64,000 nt of DNA from Brugia malayi (lineage: Eukaryota; Nematoda; Chromadorea; Rhabditida; Onchocercidae), in NCBI RefSeq assembly GCF_000002995.4, contig NW_025062476.1:3467001-3531000 (forward strand), written 5' to 3'. Below are positions 25,425-37,995 of the stretch, in pieces. The notes under the pieces were generated by a model. It saw only the letters and a list, made by a program, of their open reading frames with translations, searched no databases and was not told where the DNA came from. A program made the translations under genes and the position numbers. Each line of letters opens with the position of its first letter. The first letter of the stretch is position 1.

Positions 25425-28400
25425 GAAGAATGCATTCAATTCACTGATAAATAAATATCATTGGAGATGAGAAAAAAAAAACATTCCATATCTTTTCTTG
25501 CTATCTAACAATTCAATGATAGTCTCTGATGAAGTAGACAATATTGTATCTGTCATTTGACACTTCTATACATTTTGCATTTATTAAAATTTAACTTGAC
25601 TTCAGTATTCATTCCATTATTTGACAAGTTAACGTAAAAGAGTGAGGAAGTAAAGCTGAAGAAAACTTGAGTCTTTATAGAATCTTCATTAAACAGAATT
25701 ATCGGGAAGTGTCAATTTGATCATCCATTAAAATCATCACAAAGTAAAAACTATCACAAAGTTCAGATTGCTACAATTTTGACTGTTATCCTAAAATTGT
25801 GCATCTTTAATATTAACAGTATACGTTGGTACAAATGCTAGCACTACATTTTAACAATCAGTTTTGGAAGAATACCATCCAGATTTCACTCTTCTGATCC
25901 TACATCATTATTGATACAAAACAGAAGTATAGTTGCATATTTCAGTGATAGAAGTGGTTGAACACAATAAATTATCAGCAATAGATAAAAACTGAACAAT
26001 TATACAATTTTATGTTTTCCTTTTTTTTTTTTTTTTTGAAAACAGTCACTCGTTTTTTCCAGAAGATTCAAATTTTCTGATGAAACAGAAAAAATCTGGA
26101 GAATATTCGTTCATGTCAAGTTAATGTGACTCCAAGTTAAGTTTGTTTTTTATCATGTTGTTTTCTTTTCTCGTCTATGAAGTTGTTTCTCATAATAAAT
26201 TTTTGATAAAAGAACTATCCGTAGCTGTTTAACAAATAAGAATCGTTTGCCTTTATTTAAAAGTATACGCCAATTTATGGTTAAATAGAAATATTTCAAA
26301 TAATAACGGTTACAATAACAACAACAATCCAAACAATAGTTTCAGCAAAAAACTTAACATCATTTTTTTCTTCTTCCTTTTAATTCATTGCAAGATTCCA
26401 AGATTATTTCTCTAAAAAAAAATCGAAACTTCTCAACTTTCTCCGTTAAATTATTTCCTTTGTAAATAAGTTATTTGACATTGTAGAAGGAAATGAAATT
26501 GAACACTGTTTGAGAAGAAAATGAAATTGACATGATTTAATGGATCTAAATGATAGACAAACATCTACGTGCATAACAAAAAAAAAAAATGAAATTTAAT
26601 TGATGAGAATGAATAATATAAAGGAAAATAAAGTGAAAACCAAAATTCAAAATTTGTAATGTTATTTACAAATATTTTATAAGCAAATGATATCATACAT
26701 AATACATTTATGTCATAGTTAACAAAAGAAACTACAGTAATTTTAGTTTTAGTACACTAACTTTAGTAAAGTAAAATCTGAAGAACTACTGTTATCAATA
26801 ATGCTTTTGAAAGATTTAATCACAGTTTTTAGCTTCTTGGATGTAACAAATATAGTAATACATGCCTAATGTATGGAATACTGATTGCTCTCTCGCTCTC
26901 GCTCCCTCTTTCTATGGAGAGATGAAAAACAAATCAGATATGGAAATAAGAATCTAATGATTTCTTCCAAACACAATCAAATTCATTCCATCCTTATTTA
27001 TTCAAGAAATGAAGCCTCTCATTGGATTTAGTTTTGCTGTAAAGCATGAAAAGTCATTACTATCATTATTAAAAGTTAAGCTAGTTTGAATTATATATTT
27101 TGTGATTGAATAAAGTTGGAAATATTTTCTTACACGAAAGTTCAAAAAAAAAAGCTATGAAAGATGTAGTTAAGCATTGTTTGAATCATTACTTCAGCGA
27201 CTAAGCAAGAAAGATCAGAAGTGTTTCACATTCAATTTGTCAACAGGAATGACAACTTTGAATCAATATAATAGGAAAAAACTTTCACACGAGTGATAGA
27301 ACCAAATAACATAGTATCAATAAATTAACATAAAACATACTGTAATCACTCAACGTTATAGCTATATTTATTAGCAAATACCTTCACACACACATTTAAC
27401 AAAAATCAAAAAATACAGCTTTTAAATTACGAAACTAAAAACCACTAGCACAACTCCACCACCCTGGCACATTAGAGGATGATGGTTAACTACTCTGAGC
27501 AGAATAATCACCGATAAGGATAAGGCAAACCAATCTCACTTTCTTCACTTCAATTATACCGTAATGCAATTCGGTATCTCACTGGCGATAACCATTTTAT
27601 GTCCTCTTTCACTTCTCGGTGCTTAACTTTTATTTAACACCAAACGTAAGTATGCAAGTGTACACATTTTTGTCACAAATTTAGATAGTTTTTTGAAATT
27701 CCCTTAGCTTACTACTCACTTTTTTCTACTGTATTTACGGAAATAGTATCGAATGTGTACTTATTTTATTTTACGTGAAAAGTACATGACTAAAGCACAT
27801 TTGTTTGGTTGCAGTATGTAAAGAAGTATAGAGATCATCATAAGTCCTGAATTTGCGTGAAAAATCTGGATTTATACACTACTAAGTCTACTGCACATTC
27901 CACAATTGTACTTGAAATAGGGGTTAATGATACTTTATTGATTACGAGTATCTTTGAATCATTTCAACTATTCTTAGCCAAGTTAGATAACTAGAAAAAG
28001 CAAAGAATTTTTATATTTTTAAGTTTCTATCTATTAGGCATCTGTTGTTGATGAAATTGTCATCAACTCAAAGTAAGGATAATACCTTTGCAAGAGAAAA
28101 AGATTGATTTTTATATTAACAAAACCAAGCTGCTCAGTTCTGTTAATAGACTAAGTTTGATTTCGTTAATATAAAAGTCGAATTTTTTCTGTAAAATTTG
28201 AAATAATTCAAATTAAATCTGTTTTTCGTGTTCTAGATATGTTACAGTTACTCAGTTTCAATGATAATTCAATAATTACGGATATCTGTTTCGATACGTA
28301 CAATTTATTTGACCTTGTCTTTCTATTATAGATAAATTTAATCAAATAAATTACGATTAGCTACAAGCATTATTAAGTTATTCATAGGCGATCCAAATTC

Positions 28401-28582
28401 ATATTTTTAATGTACTTTGGTACTACTAGGATATATCGGAGTGAATGATACAGCATGTCATTTTATAGTTTTTTTATAAAATCGTGTCCAGAATTGATCA
28501 AATTTTAGTGATTTGTGCTATAATTTTACTAATGGAATCTAAACTTATTGGTTGTGTTTTTCCTTTCTAGAATCTTTGAAAA
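25425..28582. other. Non-coding region between the small secreted-protein gene and pink-1
   Basis: About 3.2 kb of A+T-rich DNA with poly(A/T) runs and a CT-rich patch near 26888-26915. A hairpin-forming pair lies near 28105-28185, with arms sharing GTTAATATAAAA and its complement. No gene was recognised on either strand. Confidence 0.6.
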
Positions 28583-31500
28583 ATGCGAAAATTTTGGTTT
28601 GCATTACGATTTTTGTTGAAACGATCCAGTACTACAATTCTGCGGTACAGTCGTCCGATATTAAAAAGTAAAGTACTTGGTCGTGATTTAACGGTTTGCT
28701 TTCTCTCTCTTTCTTCTTTATTTTAAGTTTTGTTAGCATCTATAAATTTAAAGAGAATAGATGGGAAGGAGGAATTTTGTTTTTAGCAAAAAGAAAGTAA
28801 AACAGTATAGTTTACTTTGTAGATATTATTGGGTAAGAGATTGTAGATGAAATAAAAAAGTATCTGAATTCTTTATGTCGAGAGGAGAAATACTGTAATA
28901 TTATTGGTCTTCAAATTGAACTTGCCATTGCCATTCTTATTATTAGTTAAAGATCTCAATGTCATAAATATATATAAATCCAGATTGGACGTGATTGAGT
29001 TATTTCATTTTTTTTGAAAGAATCTTTTGAGTAAATTAACCTTGGAATCTTTTCTTTTTGAATTCTATTGTTTCATATCATTATTTTAAGCTCTGGAGGC
29101 GAATTATAATACGACCACTTGCGTTGACAAGTTATCAGAAGAATTGGAGAAGTAACAATTTGTTGGGTATCAGTCGATCAAATAGACCTCTATTGAAAAT
29201 TTATTCTAACCCTGATGTTTCGGAAAGAATTAAGGTGATACCACTTTTTATTAATGCTAATCAAGAAGTAGGAAAATTATTTAGTTGATAAACCTGGTTA
29301 TCTGTTAGAGGATTATTAATAATATAGGGAGATTTTTTAGAATTCATTTGATGCTGATTCTCCGGAACATTTTTTCACCGTACATACCCTTTGCATTTTT
29401 CTGTTTCACTGACTGAAAGAATGATAATTGCTGATATTTTCAGAAGTTATTTCAAACAAACACAAGGTATAATAGCGGATTACGAGTTGTGGAAATACCC
29501 AACAGGCTTGAGGACTATGAAATAGGTGAAATGCTGTTAATATATATTATTGGAATAGTTTTAAATATGTTGCTCTTCTCCTTCCTGTATAATGGCTTAT
29601 CTTCGCTGTATATCCTTTTCTACTGGAATGAAATAGGTGGTAGTAGTGGAAGGAGAAACTCTTATATCCATACCATTCGCTAATCGCTTGAACGAAAAAT
29701 TAGATCGCTTGGGTTAATTTTTAGAGAGAGGAAAGAAGGAAAAGGTTAAGGAGCTGACTGTAGGAACTTTTGTCTTGCTAATCCATTTTTATTTTTCTTT
29801 AATATATATCATTCACTTTTTTCTTTCACATCCATCCTTTTTCCATTTTTTCCTAGTGAAAGTTGAATATTTCTAATTGAAAGAGTGAAAGGTGTTTTTC
29901 TCAAACACAAAAGAGTGTTTTTCTCCTGACAATCGTAAACAAAACATTTGTTGAATTCAATTTTGAATGTCTAATTTTCAGTTTTCTTTTGAATTGTACA
30001 ATCATCTGTATTGCCAAAGTTTTCATTTCAAGGTAGTAATATTGCTTGCGGTTGTGATGCTGCTGTATATGAAGCGCGTATACGTACATTAGAGAAAGCT
30101 GAAAGGCTTCCTTCTAGCATTTGTGCAAACTTACCTTTCACTTCTTTTTCACAAAGGAAGCAGTCGGCTACGAAAGATCCTGTTGTTGTTAGTTTTTTTC
30201 TCTTTTCAAATTTATTGAGGTATTGAGTTTCTGAAAATTCGACAGAACTAGTTTCCTCAAATTAAAAACAGAAAAAAATTTTTTTTTCAAAATATATTTC
30301 GTTAGTTTTTCTTCTTTTATTTCAATTTAAATAAAAAAATGTTACACATAGGCATACCCATATGCACTGAAAATGATGTATAATTATGAATTTGATGCGT
30401 CAGAAAGGCATCTATGGATAGATATGGGTACAGAACTAGTACCATTGATCGAAAAACCGCCAGAGCTGATTGGTTTTATGGCCAAGTACGTTATGTTTTT
30501 TCAGTCAGTTTTTACACTTTTTTTTTTAAAATGGATTTTACGAAATTTGTGTCTTCACTAAACATGAAGATTAGAGTCACGTAATAACACTTTACATCTT
30601 AGAGGATAATAGAAATTAAGATTTTTGCAGTATGACTTTTTTGCCGCATGGGCATCCAAATATAGTGCAAATGTATAAAGCATTCACAGACTGTATGCCA
30701 ATATTGGAGGATGCTCGACGTTTGTATCCAGAAGCTCTGCCAACAGCTAGTTTTTATGGATTGATTGTTGATGAACCCAAAACACTGTTTATAGTTATGA
30801 GAAGGCAAATAACTTGCGGTACTTCAGTAGGTTAAAGTTCTTAACATAATTTTTTACATAGTATTTCCTTTGCTCACTTTGACTTTTTGTCTATTTTATA
30901 ATGAAGGTAATGAGTCGAAAAATTTAGAGCAAAATTTTTATTTGTTAGATAACGTCTTCCATTTCCTATTTTGGGAATCTGTCAATAGAAATTTAAGAAA
31001 ATAATGCTCTAGTTTTCAGATATCGAATGACTTTACGAGAATATGTACTTACGCATAAAAGAAATTATTGGTTTGGTAAGATTATGTTTGGACAACTTCT
31101 GGAAGCAATTGTTTACCTTTATAATCATCGAATTAGTCATCGCGATATAAAATCAGATAATATTCTACTCGATTTCGATTCCGATGGCAAAGTTTTCATT
31201 GATTTTTCTTTCCTTTACTTATTTCAGTTTGAAGTTGGCATCTCACATCTTTCTAAGCAATGGTTTTTTATATCCTTTTATATCCTAGAAATTACTTGCA
31301 AAAAGTTTTTCCTTGTCTTTCAGATGTTATGAGATACGTGTTTCATTATGTTTACAAAATATCTTATTTAGATGATGCACCACATTTGGTACTGAGCGAT
31401 TTTGGTTGTGCATTAGCAACAGGGTCTTGGAAAGTACGTTATGACTTGGATACGGTCCATCTTGGAGGAAATTTGGCACTAAGAGCTCCAGAAGTAAACT

Positions 31501-34023
31501 CTTTGATAGTTTATTCGTTATTTGATTTTTCCTTCAAAAATTTATTTAGTGTTGGGTTTTCTTAAGAAAGAATTTACAACTTAACACATTTACAATATAG
31601 TGTCATTTCTTCCATACTTAACTTTCTATTCTTTCTGAAAAAGATCAATATCTTACAGTTTCCATGTCAGTAATATGCAGAATACTTTATTACGCCAGTT
31701 TTGACTTCATTTAATTGATTATTAGTTTGGAAATTTCATTGTAAGAAACCTCCATATCAAATTTCCAGATCCGTTGCGCTCATCCAGCTCCCAATAGTTG
31801 GGTTGATTTTCATATGGCAGATCTTTGGGCTGCTGCTACAATTGGATATGAAATTTTTACAAGGCAAAAGTTTAATTTTAAAATTAGTGAAGTAATCCAC
31901 GCATACTGAGGTCATTGTCATCGACGGTGATTGTCGTTCGTATAATCTGTAGAAAGTAATTTCTGATGCATCGTGAAGTCAAAAATTAATTTACAAATTT
32001 AGAATGTATTTCTCAAATGGATTCATAATTTTCTAAAAATTTAACGTTTAGATTTGTTCAGAATTTTTCGTTAAAAGAGCAAAATAAAACCTTCAAATCA
32101 TTTGCAGAACAAATCCGTTCTACAATCATATGAGAAGCGATCAGTATGTGGAATGTGAACTGCCACCGTTGCCGAAGAAGGTGGACTGTTCAGTAAAAAT
32201 GGTTATTCGGGATATGCTACAAATTGATCCAAATAAAGTATTATATTTTAATACATGTATTACAAAATTAGCCTAATTAGAAAATCATATTTCCACTTAC
32301 GGAAAATCATGACTGCTGATAAATAACACTTAATAAGCAGCATTTTCCTGAAATGCATCTTCCTGTTTAAAATGTGAATCCCACTAGCTTACCTATTAGA
32401 GTTTAGTTGTATCACGAAACATTTTTTAGCGACCAGATCCATCTGTCGCGGCAAATGTTCTTAGTATATCATTGTTCCGGTTTGGTCATAATTTGCGTCA
32501 ACTCCTTTATGACTGTGGTTTTGATGAAACATTGTTTGGTGGAAAAATTAACGATTTAAAGAATGCTGCAAGTAAAACTCTGGAAGCGGTAAGTATTTCT
32601 ATCAGTTGCTGGCAAGACCTAATTCAGTTTTCAACTTTGAGTAGATTTGATCAGAAAAGTTCTGTTTGCTGTTGAATTTATTATTTCTAATACTGAAATA
32701 AACTGAATGTACAGTAGAGAATAGATTGAGGTATAGCAAATGCAGACTTAATGGTTCAACTTACGAATGTATTATTTTGATAATATAATGTTGTAAAATT
32801 GATTTTTTTTTATTTAAGGTAATGGAAAAGATAGTTTCTTTTATAGTCTTTTATAGTGAATCCTTATGACTCATATTGGGCGTTTGGAAAATATTACAAT
32901 CGTATTTTAAAAGAAAATATCATATTAAATAAAATTGAAATTTATACGCGCACAATTTTCAAAATACTTCATTTAAACCAATTTTTTTTTTTTTAAATTC
33001 AGCTTAAAGAAAAGATGACAGCATCGGTGAATAATTTTACTCTTCTGTTTGCCGCGGAAACAATATTAGCTCGAAATATTCATCCAAATGTGATCAGTAC
33101 AGCTGAACTGCAGGTTGTGCTTTTTGTTCGTTTGTTTTTTTAAAAATTGTTTTGTGATTAAAACATTTGAATTTACCGCTAAGTCTTTTTTTTTACAGAA
33201 ACAATTTAGCTTTAAGTATTCAGCAGATAAGGTCAGTATTAGGTTTTCTGCTTAAATTCTCTTTTGAGTTATAATAAATTAATTTATTTGTTTTTTGGAG
33301 ATTATTTTTTTGATTTATTGAGAATATTGACTTTATATGACTGAAAATGGCTATTTTATGTCTGCTAAAAATTTATTGGTAATAGAAATAAATCAGTATG
33401 CCACTAAATTAACTTTAATGCACACTTTTATTAACTGTCATTATCTACACGTTTTTTCATTGATAGACTGCGCATATCTACAGCTTATCAAACAAGCATA
33501 GAAAACAATTTTAATGAGTTAGATACATCGAGATTTTCTAAAGCATGTTTGAAAATGAAATGAAAAATTAAAAAGCGAAATGCTTAGAAAATAAAGTTTC
33601 TTTGTACGGAGTCATATAAAATTTTATGTTGTATAGCAGATCATCTATCGGTCTAGTATAATTTGTTAAGATTAATTTTATTAACATAATAATCGTGTTA
33701 TGATGTTGAAGCTACTAATGTTATACTATTCGTGAATTCTAGACAGCAACTTTGATGATATGTTTCTATGCGAGATTTAGATCGAAATATTGTTAAAGGT
33801 AAGCTAAACATCAGCTTTTTTTTTGTCTATATTTATATCATTTTATTTCTAGCTTCGCGCAACATTTCTATCCCGAATTGATCACGAATACATTTGGTCA
33901 GCTTTGAGCTATTTCTGCCATGAAGGCAACTCATCAAGAAACCACTCGAACTTTTTTACTACAAAAATGGGAGATCCAGTATTTGCAGCTGGCGATTCTG
34001 TAAATAATTTTATTAACATGTAA
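28583..34023 (+). CDS. pink-1: Mitochondrial serine/threonine kinase PINK1 (14 exons)
   Basis: PINK1 accumulates on damaged mitochondria and phosphorylates ubiquitin and parkin to start mitophagy (family knowledge). Exons: 28583-28693, 29091-29234, 29444-29525, 30033-30187, 30352-30485, 30631-30804, 31020-31186, 31372-31493, 31769-31863, 32108-32237, 32430-32588, 33003-33113, 33199-33231, 33853-34023; all in phase, 595 aa. The start is 12 nt after an acceptor. The first 60 residues are Arg/hydrophobic-rich with no acidic residue before residue 35, like a mitochondrial presequence. Visible motifs are the nucleotide-binding Lys171 (YPYALKMM), a catalytic loop HRDIKSDN at 307-314, DFG at 332-334 and a PINK1-type C-terminal domain. 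Oddities: three introns start with GC rather than GT, and the Gly-rich loop reads IACGCDAAVYEA with Ala at its first Gly. Identity is secure; the junction at 31186/31372 is the least certain. Confidence 0.93.
30805..31019 (+). other. pink-1: GC-AG intron in pink-1
   Basis: The preceding exon ends AAG and the intron begins GCAAAT. The acceptor is GTTTTCAG at 31019. Phase 2 joins TLFIVMR to YRMTLREYV and aligns without gaps to the PINK1 family. Nearby GT dinucleotides are in phase 0 or 1 and would break the frame. Confidence 0.8.
31187..31371 (+). other. pink-1: GC-AG intron in pink-1
   Basis: The donor reads GATG/GCAAAG and the acceptor TTATTTAG. This joins NILLDFDSD to DDAPHLVLSDFG between the catalytic loop and DFG. 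The only nearby GT donor (AAA/GTTTTC) is phase 0, and none of the AG acceptors checked before 31372 is phase 0 for the downstream frame. A second phase 1 acceptor at 31323 would add 16 residues. Confidence 0.7.
31864..32107 (+). other. pink-1: GC-AG intron in pink-1
   Basis: The donor reads AAG/GCAAAA and the acceptor TTTGCAG. Phase 2 joins YEIFTR to TNPFY, which lines up without gaps with the conserved kinase segment. Nearby GT donors are in other phases. Confidence 0.78.
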
Positions 34024-37000
34024 ATTCTTTGCTATATTAGTGATAATTGAGGTTATTAGTTGAGAATGGGAAATCTAAGAAAGTTGCTTCGTTCTTGCGT
34101 ACATGTAAGGTTCATATTATTAATGGTTCTTTAATTAAGAATTAATTATATTTCTTCAGATTTTATAGGAAGACGATCGAACTCTTCTGTATATTTCATT
34201 AAGTTTTAGTGCAGTCTCTTAATTACTCATTTACTTGGTTAATTAACTTGTTATTACCCAGTCTCTTGTAATTTTTCCGTTTACTCTTAGTAATAAAACT
34301 TTCACACAACGATTACTCTTCAAAGTTTGCATATAATTTGAAATCATCAAAAGTAATCACGTCAAATATTTTGTTGATTGCATTTTTCAAGGCATCATGA
34401 TTATATTATTTCTATGTTCAAGTTGTAAAATATACTTTGAGTTCATTCTTATTTTCTTCAGTTCACGTATGTTTATCTGTAATTTTTTTTTTTCTGACTG
34501 TTTGACATAGTAGATAGTAAATATTTCAGTGAATTATACTAACTTTTAGAACAGCAATTTTTTTTTTTTCAGTCGTGTTGTATTTATAATGTATTTATAA
34601 TTGCTTTTCAATTAAATGACCTGAAGAGGATACGAGAGTTTCACTTCTTTGTCACTAATTTGAGATTGTTTTGTGCATTTCCAGATTTTAACCATGTATT
34701 TCAGGACCCCATGGTGCAATTTGTATCCTAGTTAATTTTTTTTTTTTTACTTTATTACCTGCAGAGATAAAATATTGCATCATTCTGTACAAAGAAGTCA
34801 ATTTTGTATACTTAAACTTGATGCTTACTTTTTTTGATATGTTTTTATAAATACGTACTATGTGAAAAATTTGGAATGAAGCGTTCATTTTGAGAAAATT
34901 ATCCTGTAACTTTCCAGGGTATTTCTCTTTGCGGTGTTATATATCTAGAATTTTGTTTTATTTTTTATATGCTTTATTACTAGATAACAATTCTTTTTAG
35001 AGGACAGAACTCATCCACTTATCATATTCTTTGTTAATTAAACAAGTTTCTCAAAAGTTACTCAGTGTAAAAACTATTTTTTTTTTTTGGAAGCACTAGT
35101 TTTTTTAGGTTGAGTGTTATTACGTTTTTGATTATTAGTTGTAGCTACTTCCTTTGTTAATAATACTAATTCATTTTAATTTTTTACCTAAAACATAGAC
35201 TCAGTATGAAGTCATCATCTGAACTTTTGTTTACTGCCAATGAGTTTATGTTTTTATTATTTTTTTTCGACTGCTGAGAAGGAAAGGAAGTTTTGGATCT
35301 AGTTGTGCTTATTTAACTTATCTTCGGTAATCGATAATCGAATGGTTTTAATGATCAAGATATTTGAATAATATCATAGAATTTGTTCGATCTTTTCATT
35401 CCTTCCCTAACATAATAGAATTTTCATTTCTTATTTTTGCCATTTTGCCATGTTTCTTTCTCTGAAATAAAATTTGAGTAATCTATCATTTCTTCCTATA
35501 GAAAATGAATGAATGCATTTTATGATAAACATTTGAAAATCCTTAACAATTTTAGTTGCATTCTCCTTTTCAAATCTATTTTCAGATCATTTTAATATAT
35601 ATTTATTCATACATGTGTGATGGTATTGAAAGAACGTACAAATATTTCCATGTTTTTATGTTCATATTTTTATGTTCACTCATCGTTATTGATTGCTTTA
35701 TCAAACTTTATGATAGTTTTGTTTGATTTATCAGAAATTAGAGATCTATTTATCCTGGGGATTATTTATTTATGTTTCTTCATTTGTGGACTACAAAATA
35801 GGCAAAAAAAAAAAAAAAAAAAGAAAAAGCAGAAGTTGGGGGAGAAGTTGAATCTCATAAAATAGCATAAGTGACCGGTCCAGAAGATCGATGCTATATT
35901 ATTTTATAATATTTTTATATATGATGAAAGTGTGGAATATTTGAAAACTAACGATGTAGTTGAGATAATTTTGTGAAAGTTACTAGCTTATTAGCTTATG
36001 ACAATTTGAATACTTTCGATTTATTCTGATTCTTTCTAAAATTTCTTAAATGAACAATATATTGAACAAAATAGGAACATCAGCGAATTAAAAATTCTAT
36101 TGCTAGAAATTAATTGCTTTTACGATTAATTCCATCAACTCTATGATGACCCTTTATTTAAGTTATTATATGTATATATTCATAGTATACTTAAAATATC
36201 GAATAATTTTATGTAAGATAGCAGCTAATAGCTATTATATATTATTAAAAGGAAAAAAAAATATCGAAAATTTCCAAAATTGGAGAGTTTAGTAAGTCTT
36301 TAGCTTAATTATATGAAAGTTTCATATTTCATCAAAACACATTAAATTTTTTGCTCACATTTCACTACTTTGTAATTTACAAGAACTAATTTAAAAGTGT
36401 AAAAAAATAAAAATTAAGAATTAATCCAGAAAAAAAAAAGCCAAACACTCAATGCTTTTCTGTTGTTGCATTCACAAGAAGCTATATTTGAGAAAAAGCA
36501 GAGAGGAAAGAAAAAAAATGAAAACAAAAGAATTGTTTAATCAGTGAATGTGCGGTAACAAAAATTAGAATGAAATGATAGTTTATATGGGAGTAGGTAA
36601 ATTTTATTGATAACAATATGACTAAATGATGATAAGAAAGATATATTGTAATGATATTAGTAGTAGTGATAATGTAGACTGTTTCTGGTCATCCATTCAT
36701 TTCTATCGAACAGAATTACAACTTATTTTGATAATTTTCTTTCTATGAAATTGATCAAGTAAGATGGTCTTGTTATTGTTATTGTTATTATTGTTACTGT
36801 TATCGTAATCATTAGCAAAACGAATGGCATGAATTACAATTACATCAGTTACTTGTAATGCTAGAAATAAATTATGTAGACTTAGAACTTGATAATTGTA
36901 CTAACGCGAAGTAAAAATTAACAAAAATACATTAAGAATTGATTTATATTTGTAAGATAAATTTTGATTTTTCAAATTTCAACTTTTCCTTTTTTTTTTT

Positions 37001-37995
37001 TTTTTTTGCAGAATCATTCAACATTAACTACCACTTAGTGATGGAGTAGAAATGTCATGATGATATGATAAGTGATTGAGATGTTAAATTATACTAAAGG
37101 TGACGATGCTATTCTGCAAAAATAATTGCATTTTGGAGAGTAAATTTGAATTTATTATAATTATTCTTTAATACATCTGTATTAGTTGAACTAAGTGAGA
37201 TATTTCAATAAGAAATTGCTTTGTTTATTCTTGTAGTAATGGAATTTGTTGTCATTTCCTGGTTTAAACATATTGTTGATATTACCAATTTATCTTTACT
37301 ATTCTATGACATAACTCATTCTGAAATGAAATCAAAAATTTGCTTTCTCATTTTGCCACTTCATTAGTCTGTGAAATAATAACTAATATAAGTTATTTAA
37401 TGAAGAGAAAAAATAACAACAGGAATTGAGCATAAAAATGATATTTAATATGGTCAATCATATTTTTCAATATGAAAGAACAAAAATTGAACAATGCAAG
37501 AAAATAATTATTTTCGCATCATCTAATATACTGTATTTAAAAAAGATAATTTAGTTATTTATTTTTAAGTAATTGTATTATTTACTCTTTTCTTCATCTA
37601 ATTTGATTGAATTATTGAGAAGCAACCAAATGGTTTGGATAAAATTTTTTTTTTCGCTTGGAAATTCGTATTTAGAAATTTCATTATTTTTAAATGACTT
37701 TCATTTCCCCATACAACTCTCAATTATTTTATCTCCTTAATCCTGTAATTATTTCTCGAAATTTAGGATTAGTCATTCTAAAAAAAGAGTTTAAATTTTA
37801 CTAATCATTTTAATATCTTGAATTTAACAATCAGACTTTTAGAATCTGAAAATAAATTGTTTAATTTGAATATAATTGCTCATCTGGTCAATGCTCCGAA
37901 TGGTGTAATTACATTTTTCTTTTTCGTGTTCTCTTCTCAGTTACTCGATTGTTTATCCCTTAATAATGTCTTTTGTGTCATTCGATATTTTGCAG
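34024..37995. other. Non-coding region between pink-1 and cup-5
   Basis: About 4 kb of A+T-rich DNA, including the likely pink-1 3' UTR, poly(A) and poly(T) runs and GTTATT-type short repeats near 36773-36800. I see no gene on either strand. Confidence 0.6.

Noticed and set aside
31027..31565. Two overlapping kinase-like open frames as separate genes
   Set aside because: They are consecutive pink-1 exons plus intervening intron; GC-AG splicing joins them.
35617..35865. 82-codon plus-strand frame with Lys-rich tail
   Set aside because: The tail is a poly(A) run and the body is composition-driven; there are no splice signals or recognisable motifs.
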